Shown here piece by piece: positions 11,840 to 22,523 of a DNA stretch of 64,000 nt. Every line of letters begins with the position of its first letter. Position 1 is the stretch's first letter. Made by a program: the position numbers and the translations under genes. The stretch comes from Tenodera sinensis. Lineage: Eukaryota > Arthropoda > Insecta > Mantodea > Mantidae. Below the pieces are notes generated by a model. The model made no database searches, was not told the origin of the DNA, and worked only from the letters and a program-made list of their open reading frames with translations. The DNA is taken from contig CM060962.1 of NCBI GenBank assembly GCA_030765045.1, positions 168,435,194-168,499,193 on the forward strand. The letters run 5' to 3'.

Positions 11840-12401
11840 AACAGAAACAAATCAAAACGTGGTTATACAGCACATGGAAATACGTATTTGTTCTTTCCTT
11901 TATGTGTTAGTTTGTTTCACAAATCAAACTCTGATGACGACCATACCAGATATACCGTACGACTAGTTGACATAAATATTTCGTTTTACCAACGTGCAAC
12001 AGTGATACTGAATAAAACATGAGCTTGTTTGAAGCTGGAGCTATCTGGAAGTAGACAGTATTAATAACAGAGAAGTGTGTAAAATATGCATAAAACCATT
12101 TTGACGCGCTGCTAAGTCACTAAATATAACAAACTTAAAGAAGCATACACCGTGTCAAGCTTACAGAACCTCTATTGAAGGAACAATGTACGAGTTTTCT
12201 GTCACTCTCGGAACATAACGCAACATCTGAAAATGAACAAAAACAAAATTGGTTACACGTATTTGTGCACAGAACATTACTAATTAGAAAATAAATCGGT
12301 AAACATGCTGTCACAGTCTTTACAGTTCTTTACAAAGTGAGTGTCGAATACAGGTACTTAAAAATCCGTAACGAGAAATAGTGGTATCGTTCCAGCACTA
12401 G
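11840..12401 (+). mobile_element. ZBED-type hAT fragment with BED-finger remnant
   Basis: The right end, 'gagaaatagtggtatcgttc' (12371-12390), equals the right terminus of the element at 19740-20570. Around 12075-12150 the plus strand reads VCKICIKPF, a stop, then NITNLKKH: the C-x2-C and the N-x-x-N-L-x-x-H part of a BED zinc finger, which binds the transposon ends in ZBED1-like hATs. The segment at 11840-11960 matches 20230-20340. Coding is broken by stops. The left end is missing, and repeat R abuts it. Confidence 0.6.
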
Positions 12402-12737
12402 CCTTTTCCTTATTGACCATGTCAGTGCAGTCTCTGTTCGCGGCAGGATATGTTACTGGAGATGCTAGCTCCCTTCTTTCGGTCTAAATTATCTTCCTTT
12501 TATGAGGACACCCAAGCTTTTTACGCCCCATCAAGGAAAGTCAATAGATCCTCGAGATAGGAAAATGCCTTCCACGTATCCCAGCTATGCACACAACTTC
12601 AGATGATTCTTAACAAGGAAACAAACTAAACCTTCTAAACGAACATCAGAAGCTGCGGCCTTATTTATTAAAGGAATCCTTTACACGGTCATATGCATGC
12701 TTTCTTCTCGTTAAAAACGGTCGCAATGCAACCTGCA
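12402..12737. other. Unassigned DNA
   Basis: Nothing supportable seen. Confidence 0.3.
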
Positions 12738-13115
12738 GGAAGGTATGAAGTAAAGAAACCACAGGAGGCTACACGCCGTAGACAGAAGGCCACAGTGATG
12801 CGCGGAGGTCTTAACAGTTTCAGACTCGAAGATCCGTCCCACTACTGGAGATGCCAGAGATAACGATGAAAGACCCACAAACAAAGCAGCCCCTAATATC
12901 CACAGGGAATACCCTACGAGTAAGCATTCCTCCTACCTGTCCCGTAGCACCATACGCCATGAAGCACACCTTGAAGATGAGAAGGAAACTGAATGAGAGG
13001 GAAATGAGGGAAAGTAAATCGATATATGAGAAACCACCCTGGCATTCGCCTATCGATCAAGGAAAAACCATGTCCATAATGGACGACCGACGGAAATCGA
13101 ACCTCTGGAATGCAA
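12738..13115 (-). mobile_element. Interspersed repeat G (possible SINE), copy 1
   Basis: About 375 bp homologous to 56003-56360; shared blocks include 'aagatccgtcccact', 'gagaaaccaccct' and 'gcattcgccta'. On the minus strand 'aggttcgatttcc' near the 5' side looks like a degenerate B box, hence a possible tRNA-derived SINE. The 178-codon frame through it and into the neighbouring (GT)n is not a gene. Confidence 0.6.
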
Positions 13116-13168
13116 GGAATATTTATATCGACATGTCTCCGTACATGGTTTGTATACACAGCTGTAAA

Positions 13169-13170
<2 letters not shown>

Positions 13171-13254
<84 letters not shown>
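13171..13254. repeat. (GT)n microsatellite
   Basis: Nearly perfect, 84 bp, with two GC interruptions. Abuts repeat G. Confidence 0.97.
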
Positions 13255-13255
<1 letters not shown>

Positions 13256-13594
13256 CATGATGGCACTTATATAACCCTATATAAAGCATTTTTTCTGTTT
13301 AAAATGAAAAATCAATTGACATATGAATGCCTACTTTGCAATTGTATACAAAGTATGTATATTTTATGTAGGTTCTGCAGATTTTGAAATTTGGTAAACT
13401 GACAGACAATACGGTGCATTTGCAAATCAATTACAAAATAATGATGAGATGCACGTGCTAGAAAAGTCCAGTAAAATGTGAAATAAAACCAAGTATTTCA
13501 TTTCTATGTATCAACTTATTTATAGCTGCACATGTAAGCTCTGTAACTGCAGGGAAATAATTGTAACTTCGGTTGTTCAACTCTACCCAACACC

Positions 13595-13800
13595 GAGCGT
13601 GGCGCTGCCGAGGTAACATGCGTTACTCGCATTCGGGAGGTCCCGGGTTCAAAGCCCGTCCGTCTGACTTTTCGCGGTTTTTCTCGGTCTCTAGACGATG
13701 CTTGGTTGGATAATTCCATCCACAAATTGTTCTAATCTTCCTTTATCACTATATATTTCGTTTCATTCTTCTTCAGCACTGATCGCCCATCCTGGATATC
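13595..13800 (+). mobile_element. tRNA-derived SINE, family B
   Basis: A tRNA-like head with 'gtggcgctgccgaggtaac' and a strong B box, 'cgggttcaaagcccg' (13644-13658), followed by a body to about 13800. Directly downstream lies a USR module (13811-13876) with a (CTCA)n tail. Two readings remain open: USR is the 3' end of this SINE, or a USR inserted into it. The 9-bp near-repeat flanking the USR (taggaatcc/tatgaatcc) slightly favours insertion. Confidence 0.72.
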
Positions 13801-13810
13801 TTAGGAATCC

Positions 13811-13876
13811 TCGGGTCCTAATGACCTAGTTGTCGACGGGTCCTTAAACACCATCACTCACTCACTCACTCACTCC
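13811..13876 (+). mobile_element. USR mini-retroposon, copy 1
   Basis: Core 'cgggtcctaatgacctag', then 'gtcgacgggtccttaaac', followed by a (CTCA)n tail. Possible TSD 'taggaatcc' (13802-13810) and 'tatgaatcc' (13877-13885), one mismatch. The core's GGGTCC at each end can pair through G-T wobbles. It abuts a tRNA-derived SINE. Confidence 0.75.
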
Positions 13877-13885
13877 TATGAATCC

Positions 13886-14260
13886 AAAGTTTGCTTGCTT
13901 CTCGAGGGCTGACCCAAAATATTGTCTTCCAAGTCCTTGGGGGTGTAAGTTCAACAAAGAGCTGGATAATCCAATGAAGAACTATGCACATCGCACATGC
14001 TTGCCTTTTTTTTTTTTTTTTTTTACTTCGTTTACTTTAATACGTTCTATATACATATTTAATGTATAAGTAATAATTCTACATGTAACCCAGGCTGTTA
14101 CACTTTGGGACACGCCAGAGAGCAACGAAGTATTCACGACTAGCAGGAATCTACCTGCAGCATTCAATACAGCTTGGCTTTGGGAACAAGCTGTCGTTAC
14201 GGCACAAGCAAGTGCTGGAATGAAATGGTAGAAGCGCAAGCACCTCTGTTATGTTATAAT
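13886..14260. other. Unassigned DNA with a poly(T) tract
   Basis: A T homopolymer lies at about 14006-14023; otherwise nothing recognised. Confidence 0.35.
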
Positions 14261-14657
14261 TAGGGTTCGAACCTTTATACAGCTATCGCGAAAGGAGGCG
14301 ACCGCAAGTTACCTGCCACATGAACAGAACGTGACGTAATCGCGCGCGTACAGTGACAGCACGAACAACTGGGTTCACTGCCTACAGCGAACATAACTAC
14401 ACTCGAGTGTGTTCACTAGTTCCACACATAGTACGAAAACTGAAATATTCACCTATTGCTGAATTTGTACAATAATTTTGGAGAGAATATTTCGCTGCAA
14501 ATGGTGACAGTATCGAATGTAAGTTATGCAGTAACGTTGTTGCGTCGACTGTACCTGGCCTCCTTTGTGTTGTGATCGTGTGATAAACTGACCCCTCTCA
14601 CTTCCTATAGTCCAAACTCCGCAACATTTTGTTTCCTGTATGAAGGTTCGCTCCCTA
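14261..14657 (+). mobile_element. hAT-like MITE carrying a BED-finger fragment, copy 2
   Basis: A 397-bp inverted homologue of 1413-1799. Terminal inverted repeats are 'tagggttcgaacctttatac' and, on the other strand, 'tagggagcgaaccttcatac'. Internally the plus strand reads KYSPIAEFVQ, a stop, then FWREYFAANGD followed by SIECKLCSNVVAS, the start of a BED-like finger as in copy 1 but with the second Cys retained. The TSD is no longer recognisable. Non-autonomous. Confidence 0.75.
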
Positions 14658-16155
14658 GATGTGACCTTCGCCCGTGACGTATTGCCAAGCATGTTTCCCA
14701 TCCAGCCGGGCTCCGACTACTGTTGCTGCATGCACGCGGCTTCTCGCACTCAAATCAAGCAGTTTGAACAGCCTGGTGTAACCAATTGTACTTTCTTTGC
14801 CATGTCAATGTTCACGCATCTCCTTAGCCACTAGGGAACTCAAGGAACGCCATCAAATTACAATCTAAATCACTGTACTAGTCGTACGCTAGAATCGGTA
14901 CTTACGTAAACATTGAGTAACATGTATTACTACGTGGTGACCGCTCTAATTAGTTGGTTGCAGGCGCCAAGATTAACTCATTCCGCTACGTCGCTTGCAA
15001 AACAGCCTTTAGACAATAAAATTGCTATTAATGTAATGAGATCATTAATACTTGTTAGTGTTAATACCTGTATCAGACATAGGGAAGAGTGGTGACATGA
15101 ATGCAATCGAGTATTTACACTCTCCCCTTACCCCATTACCAAATGCAAGTCACCTGTCTTTTCCGGTTCTGCTTGTTTACAGATACACACACGTCTTTAC
15201 AAGCAAGGTAAGTTCCACGGCGTGCAGTGGCGGTACCGAAGAGAAACGTGCATTGTTTTTGTGATTACATGATAGCGATTATTTGGCATAGCAAACACAA
15301 AGGGTTATTTTTACTAGGAACACAAGGTTACTTATGTTCCCATTAGGCTTTGAAGTATCTTTTTTACCTTGTATGCGACATGATTCCACCACTGACACGC
15401 TTTGATGAACTGCTGAATTGTAGTCCCTGAGATAAAATGCTGACACGCTAACAGTAAGATGTAGGCAAAAAATTTATGTAATTCTCGTCGCTAAACGATA
15501 TCCCAAGAAAGAACATTTTCAGTACATTTGGTAATTCTCATAGTTAAGAGGAATTTGATTCAAAATGTTTGTTTGCAAACTTCAACAACCAGTTTAGCTT
15601 CAGCAACAAAACTGACATTATTTACGAGTTCCACTGTCTCACAACTGTCATTAAAATCTATTATGCACGCAAGTGACAAGCTTTGATTACGTTCTCAACG
15701 TCGCTTACGTTCACGGCAGAGCGAACATTCCATCTGTCGTTAAACGCCTTTATTGCTACACATTCCTTTATGGTGTAATAAACAAACCCCTCCCCCACCC
15801 CCTACACAAGCCCCTACGACCTTACGATGTTACCTCACCCAGTAAATGTTCTGAAAGTCACTGCAGCCTAGTTGATTATCTTTTCTCTTACCCTTTCCCT
15901 CTCACTGGAACGTATTTGTTAATGTGCTGCATCCAAAAACCGATAATACAACTTTTCCCCCCCTTAGATACTCCAAGAAATTAGAGTGTAATTGGCGTAT
16001 ACTACGCAGAGCAGCGCACTCGTTAACCACTGATAAACGATAAACAAACGGAAATTAACTTAAAACCCAAGGACGAATCTGTTGAAAGTCAAATTTTTTT
16101 TTAAATTATTTTCTCTCTTACGTACAGTATATATATAAGCATTTTTAGGAAAAGC

Positions 16156-16158
<3 letters not shown>
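14658..16158. other. Unassigned DNA
   Basis: No motif or repeat recognised. Several 60-100-codon frames are present (for example 15673-15984), but none resembles a protein family I know. Confidence 0.35.
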
Positions 16159-16199
<41 letters not shown>

Positions 16200-16560
16200 C
16201 GCGCGCGTGTCTGTGAACAGCATTAACTCAAAAACCAAAATTGGTATTTAAGTTTAACATCCTGTAAGTATGCAACACAGATTTTGAGTAAAATTCCTCC
16301 AACCTAAACTATGCTTTACATGGAAAATTTTTCGAAAATTTTGATTTTCTCAAAAATAGATCGACGTTGACTAAAATGTTCAAGCTTTTTTTTATGGAAA
16401 ACGAAATCTATATTTTTAATGTTCTGGCTATAGCCTATGTAGTCCTGTCTACCCTTGATAACTTTTGTATATAGTTATAAACCTCAAGGCAAAAGAGATA
16501 GACGTCCAAGGAAGTACATCCTGCAAATCTGTTACAACTGAAGTACTATAGGGAGTTCAA
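16159..16560 (-). mobile_element. Interspersed repeat R, minus copy with (GT)n(GC)n end
   Basis: A (GT)n tract (16159-16190) followed by (GC)n (to 16208) joins 'gtctgtgaacagcattaact', the reverse complement of the R end at 46620-46641. Shared internal blocks include 'ttggtatttaagtttaa' and 'gctatagcctatgtagtcc'. Noncoding. Confidence 0.75.
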
Positions 16561-17872
16561 ACATTTTAAATTGGAGAAAACGGGCAATAAGCGCTTACAC
16601 TTTTAAGTCATAACCCATATTGAAAGAACTAACCACTTAGAACTATATCCTAAGATTCTTTTGTATAAAGTTACAGATTACAAAGAGAAGCATCCGTTAT
16701 TTACAAACAAGAAATATCCGAATTTCCATGCTCTTGGACTACAGTCAATCTCAAAAGGGTGTCTAAATCAATGAATTTATAGAATACTCACTGATCTGTA
16801 AAGCACTGTACTGCTGACTGATCAATAAATAAATTTAAAAAAAAAATAAAAAAGATCAATGAATGATGTATGTTCACCCATCCAGTATCTCAACGTTTCC
16901 TATTCCTTTATACCATAAAAACACTAACATATATTATTCAAGATATGTTTTATTGCAATCGTAAGTCAATAAGTCAACAGGTTAAGCACTGTGAACCACA
17001 AAGAATAGTAAGTTAGTGGAGTTAAAGTGTGTAAAGCTGAAGCAATAATAGCTTTCCTCAAAATCAAACTTAAGTTTGGACTCTCTCTCAACCCTCAGTC
17101 ATGAAACTCGACTACATCAACCGACATTCCACAGAAGTAACAAGGGTATTAGCTAAGAAGCAAGTTCAACGCTTGTGAAGTATATGGTAGCCGAAATTAG
17201 GTCACAACTCTCGTGTACCTTGTGAACTTCAAGGTGCAACGCAACGCTCGTCCGTTAGCTCAAAGTTAACATTTAATAAGTATTCGAGACCATTTAGAAG
17301 TCGAAAGTTTGGCTCATGCATGACTAAGTTACACCTCTTGTCAAGCGCTAATAAACAGCTTTAGTTAACATGTTCGCTGTGAAACCATCTCTCTTCTGAC
17401 CACTCCCTGCAGCAGCTATGCTCACAGAAATACAAACCTGGGGTCCGTTAAAATGTGCCACGTGGAAAGGAACACATTTCGTCCCTTTAACCAGAGATCT
17501 CGATGGTTACCTAACATTTCACATATTTGTACATGAATACTTTGAAATGCAGAGCAGCCTAACAACAGCTGGTTGCAGATGGATGAGAAAATACCTTTCG
17601 ACGAATAAGATCAGGCTTGCAGCGGATTAGAACGCGTGTTTGTTTTCCGAGGCCGCCGCAAACGTGTTACCGAATTACGGAATGATTAAATTTGCTAGTG
17701 GTGCTCGATTATCAAGACCGTTCTCTCGTGTATTTTCAACGAAATGTTTAAAGAAAGCAGCTAAATCCAAAACACCTTGATATCATAAAAGAAAACAAAT
17801 GCTTCATGTTCAAGCTTTTACTTATGTATTTAATGTAAAAGTCACATAGATACATGGCTTTAGACCAGCGAT
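16561..17872. other. Unassigned DNA
   Basis: Nothing supportable seen. Confidence 0.35.
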
Positions 17873-18140
17873 GCTCAACATTTGCGAAAAGGGGAAGGTT
17901 GAGTTTACCTCCTTCCACTTTATGCGGACTGTGCCACTCACTCAAACGTGCATTGTGTTACAGTGGCGGTTTCGCTGTATGTACATTGCGTTTGATTTAC
18001 GAAAGCACTTTCAAATCTTATGCGATAAACAGTTATTAATGGCTTCTTTGGTACTGGCTACGTTTAAAAACTCCAGCAATACATATTTGGCGACAAAGTT
18101 GAGACGCATAGGATTAGAAGATACACCCTATCGCGATACA
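17873..18140 (-). mobile_element. Terminal region of a GTF2IRD2-type hAT
   Basis: Starts with 'cagcgatgctcaac', a classic hAT-type terminus. It aligns with the left end of the GTF2IRD2-like element at 34153 ('gttgagtttacctccttcca' against 'gttgacattacctccttcca'; 'cagtggcggt' against 'cagtggtggc'). No transposase sequence recognised. The right limit is approximate. Confidence 0.6.
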
Positions 18141-18345
18141 GACTTTTAATATAGTTCAGTTACAGTGTATAGTTACAGTGCAATGCACTCTGTGACGATA
18201 TTATAGTTAATAAATACCAGTATTTATAGGCGTTTAAGTGCAATTCCAGAATGTATAGTTTATGATGCTTGTAGGTTGTGCTGTAGTGAGGCGGTTTTCA
18301 TGGTCAGGCTGTACCTACCTACCTGCAGTTGTTTACATGCGCGAG

Positions 18346-18401
18346 TGAGTGAGTGGTTAGGGTTTAAGGGCCCGTCGACAGCTAGGTCATTAGAGCCCCC
18401 C
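18346..18401 (-). mobile_element. USR mini-retroposon, copy 2
   Basis: The entire insertion is 56 bp. In sense orientation: 'ggggctctaatgacctag', then 'gtcgacgggcccttaaaccc', then a short (ACTC)n tail. A perfect 11-bp TSD, 'acatgcgcgag', lies at 18335-18345 and 18402-18412. No A or B box and no tRNA head. Confidence 0.92.
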
Positions 18402-18412
18402 ACATGCGCGAG

Positions 18413-19679
18413 CGATAACAGTAAAGTCCATTTGCAGTGTGCCTATGGAAAAACGCACACGCCCCCGGCCTTTATAAATAACTATTGTACGAATAGTCTG
18501 CGAGTAGAGAAAGTCATGCGAGCGCGACGCCTCAGATTTTTTCCTTCGTACCCCATTATAGAACGCACTTGGAGGAAATGTAAAAGTGCTAACCAGATTG
18601 CATGGAAATCCGCCATTCAACTTTAAATGTGCAGTTTTGGGCTTCAGGGCAGATCATTAGTCAGGCTAACATTGGCTATTCACTTAAAGCTTTCAAAAGC
18701 GGTTAAGTTAGGAGTTGTAGCGGTCCGCTGCATTTTCATCGGATCTTTCTAAAATTATGTTGTGTTAAGAAAGTTACCTGCGAGAAATGAAGGCGTATAA
18801 TCTAACAAAATTTTACAGCAAAATCCTCTTAAATCACCCCATATGCGCTCAATGATGTGAGACCCCATACTACTTCTGTTCCCGCAAACAGCAGCCCAGC
18901 AACGGGAACATTAAAGCAGAAATGGTGCGGAGTTTAATGACTACCTCTTCCAGCTCTCTTCTTGTGCTGAGCTGTAATGTATGTCTCTGTTTTTACCTGC
19001 AGAGGTAATGCGTATCCCAGCACAATAATTAATGCAATTCAAAGCTAATGGACCGGAAATAAGGCCAACATTGTTAATGTTCTTAAAAGATTCTGACACA
19101 GGACTGGCATTTACACACCCGTATGCACATTGGTTGTAAAGAAAATGTCATTAATCAACGTCCACAGTATGGAGAAGTGATTTAGTCGACAAGAAAATAA
19201 CTAGCGCTCTCCTTCCATTTCATTTCTGACCATTTCCAATTATATTAGTACTGCTATTTCGGTGAAGCGCAGCCTTGGTGCAATCTAATTACCGGAGTTT
19301 GCAATTTAACTTCAACCACGAAGAGGTAAACAAGAGTAAAAAGCACACACATACACACGCGCACACAAAAAAAGAACCTTTGCAGAGTGGGTAGAGGGTC
19401 TTCCGATAGCTTAATTTTAGCTCAGTCCAATTCTATTGATATTAACCCTGTCACTGCTAACGAGGATATCGCAGTCTTCATCTGGGATTCAATCTGTTCT
19501 CTTGTTCACTCGTGAGGACATGTGTGCTACGAGTACACTGTCTATTCTCGTGTTTACTGCTTTCTCTAGTTGCTGGAGAAAGTATTCCGCCCAAAAATTC
19601 GACACCGCGAGTTCGTCTGAGGTGCATCTTTTGAGCTTCCTAAATAAAATAGACTTTTTTGAAAAACTTGTCACTGAGA
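18413..19679. other. Unassigned DNA
   Basis: Nothing supportable seen. Confidence 0.35.
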
Positions 19680-19739
19680 CCGGTGTGTGCGCGTGTGCAT
19701 GTGTGTGCGCGTGTGCGTGTGTGTGTGTAACTCAAAATC
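19680..19739 (-). mobile_element. Interspersed repeat R, left piece split by a hAT
   Basis: An interrupted (GT)n followed by 'taactcaaaatc'. It continues beyond the hAT insertion at 20571 as 'tcaaaaacgaaaac', reconstituting the R sequence seen intact at 16190-16260. Confidence 0.8.
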
Positions 19740-20570
19740 TAAGGATGGGATCATGATACCGTCATCGATACCTCGATACTAAACCTTCGACATGTACCTA
19801 CCTTTAAATGTTTACGTTTTGCATCATTGAAAGTTGTTGCATTGCGCTATATGTTACATAATGAATGAAAGGGGCCGCACGTGTCTCCAAGAAGTTGCTG
19901 GACTACCTATAGTTCTTCAGAGACTGACTGCATTTCCTGTAAGTGAATGAATTCAACATTCCAAGACTATTGTGTCTAAATGGAATGGTGCACAACAATG
20001 CGAGAAGAGGTACGTATATAAGGTACAGCGTTAACTGAGTTTTGAACGAAATTGTTTTCATGGCCTCTTGTGTCTAAATGAAATCGTGCGAAACAATGGG
20101 AGAAAATGTAACGGTGCTATGAACGAAGCTGATTTAGGTGACGCGCCAGATCCGTTTCTGCGATAGCCTGGCTTGGTGAGTCACTCTCGGCCATTACATT
20201 TGCTTACTCCGATGACCAAAATCCTTGATTCCTACAAAAACTAATCAGAATTTAAGACGAGCTAATACAGCGCATGGCATCCGTTAGTGTTTCTCAAGTC
20301 AAACTTGAGTCACGACCATACGTTACAAGTATACTTACCCTGTGACTAATTTCCATAAATATTTTGCTTTATCATTTTATCAATGTTTAAACGATAGTGA
20401 ATAAACTATAAGCGAAGTGTCGAACTATTTTGAAGTAAACAGTACAAATAATTTTCAGTGAACAAGCTTATTGCCTTTACAGATTTTTATAAAATGACAA
20501 TCCAGCATCGGTGCTTAAAAATCAGCATCAGTATCGAGTATCGAGAAATAGTGGTATCGCACCATCACTA
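19740..20570 (+). mobile_element. Complete non-autonomous ZBED-type hAT
   Basis: 831 bp. The left end is 'taaggatgg' and the right end 'ccatcacta', inverted repeats that extend into 'gatacc' and 'cgatact' motifs. The 8-bp TSDs 'tcaaaatc' (19732-19739) and 'tcaaaaac' (20571-20578) have one mismatch, and their identity is confirmed because removing the element restores repeat R. No transposase reading frame remains. Fragments of the same family lie at 8409-8545 and 11840-12401. Confidence 0.88.
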
Positions 20571-20745
20571 TCAAAAACGAAAACAGGAATAAATAGAAAA
20601 TCTGGTATTTAAGCTCAATGTCTTCCAAAGATGTCAAACGAAGATTTTCAAGAAAATGTCCCCATGCCAAACTACTCTTACATTGAAAACGCTTCGATAT
20701 TTTTGTTTTGCAAAAATTGCTCAAACTACGAGTGATTAAGATACC
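20571..20745 (-). mobile_element. Interspersed repeat R, right piece split by a hAT
   Basis: Contains 'ctggtatttaagctcaatgt', matching 'ttggtatttaagtttaacat' of the copy at 16159 and the opposite strand of 46570-46600. Noncoding. Confidence 0.75.
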
Positions 20746-20779
20746 TGCGTTTAAGATACTTAAGTATAATTTATAGCTA

Positions 20780-20952
20780 GCTAGCCTGAAATGAAATTAT
20801 TGATTTTTCTGGTCGTTCAGTAAATCGTTACTCCTTTCTTTACCCCTCTCCAATGACAGCACTATTCATGTTACATGCTAGTTATAACCAATGGCATGTC
20901 GGCCTGAAAGGAAAGTGTTGATTTTTCTGGTTGCTCAGCAAATCGTTACTCA
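20780..20952 (+). repeat. Two-copy direct duplication
   Basis: About 54 bp repeated at 20780-20833 and 20899-20952 with a period of about 119 bp; both contain 'ttgatttttctgg' and 'aaatcgttactc'. Probably a small tandem duplication. Function unknown. Confidence 0.8.
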
Positions 20953-21159
20953 TTACGCTCAACAGTTGATACACAGCATGCCATATACATGAGAAGCTAC
21001 ACGTGGCTAGATTATTGCTCTACAGCAAGCTGTTAACACAGTTCCACAAATTTTAGAAACTGCAAATTCACAGAAATGCAATTACATTTTAACGTTACAC
21101 AGGAAAGGCGGTTTATTGCATAGGTATAGAAGAAAACCTTTCATTCGAAAGCAGAAACT

Positions 21160-21160
<1 letters not shown>

Positions 21161-21248
<88 letters not shown>

Positions 21249-21672
21249 CATCAATCATCATTCATCAATCATTCATTATCATCATTCATCATCATCATTC
21301 ATCATCATCGTCATCATTCATCATCATCATCATTCATCATTCATCATCATCATTCATCATCATTCATCATCATTCATCATCATCATTCATCATCATCATT
21401 CATCATCACCATTCATCATCACCATTCATCATCATCATTCATCATCATCATTCATCATCATCAATCATCATCATCATCATTCATCATCATTCATCATCAT
21501 CAATCATCATCATCAATCATCATCATCCATCATCATCAATCATCAATCATCATCATCAATCATCATCATCAATCATCATCAATCATCAATAATCATCATA
21601 ATAATCAATCATCATAATAATCAATCATCATAATAATTGTTGTTGTTATTGTTATTGTTATTATTATTATAT
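21161..21672. repeat. Compound ATT/ATC/TTG microsatellite
   Basis: About 85 bp of (TAT)n, then about 395 bp of imperfect ATC repeats in which CATCATTCATC and ATCATCAATC variants alternate in phases, then (TTG)n and (TTA)n. Slippage on the ATT core followed by T-to-C point changes and local expansion is the likely origin. Confidence 0.97.
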
Positions 21673-22523
21673 AACGCAATAGACAATCATGTTAAAGCTA
21701 GTTTGATACGATTTTTATTTCCAATATAAATATAGGGAGAATTTTTAGAAAGAACAAACATGTTTATACTTTTCAATGCAATATTACATTATGTTTACTG
21801 TAAAGTTTTACAAGTTTTTATGTTTCTAAGGACAAAGTTAGTTTTCCTTATACCACAGAATCGTTTAGCTCAAATGCTGCTTATTTAAAGCAACATTTCC
21901 ATAATAGGCACTAAGCATTTGCAGACAAATCTAAAGGAAATGCTATGCTAAAGCTTTTCATATCAGGGCAGGTGTATCTACCCTTCCCCCTTGTTCTGAC
22001 TACAGCGCCACGCCTCTAGCCCCGTATCGCGACTGTTCAACAGTTCATTGGTCAATACTTATGCTCCACGCCCTTTAAGACCCCCGTAAAACGATATGAA
22101 GCTGAGTGGTGGCCCCAAAAGTGTACACGTATCATTATTACGTGTCATAGGCTTATATCTCATACCTAAATTGTAAGGTAAAGCAGGTGCAAATAAATTT
22201 CCTTTTTAAAAATAATGTAACAGATAAGAGTATAGCACTACAGACCGTCAATAAATTTTGTACTGACAGTGTAAAAGTGACAGCGTTTCATGAAAGGAGA
22301 GCTGTAAGCTTGAATAAATATATGGAATACCATGAATTAACTTAGAGAATGAATATTCAGGAAAGCGCTTTATCAAGTTCACCAACCATAGCTTTCGTTT
22401 AATGAAGTGATAACCAGGGACAGGAATTATATGAAGATCCATATTTGTTCTCTGTTGCCAGAAAGTATGCTCATTTGGCATATGAGTGAATTACTACATT
22501 TCTAACAATTTAAATAAGATTTT
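21673..22523. other. Unassigned AT-rich DNA
   Basis: Nothing supportable seen. Confidence 0.35.

Noticed and set aside
12914..13289. Thr-His repeat frames on the minus strand
   Set aside because: Translation of (CA)n; not a protein.
12851..13387. 178-codon open frame
   Set aside because: It runs from repeat G into a (GT)n tract, giving Cys-Val repeats; G occurs again at 56003 without the frame.
14640..14834. 64-codon plus frame starting in the MITE
   Set aside because: It crosses the element border into unrelated sequence and has no motif.
20780..20952. LTR pair or TSD-flanked element
   Set aside because: Repeats are only about 54 bp with 65 bp between them and no internal element; a simple local duplication fits better.
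21161..21672. CRISPR-like array from regularly spaced CATCATTCATC
   Set aside because: Units are 3-bp based with no unique spacers, and the window is eukaryotic.
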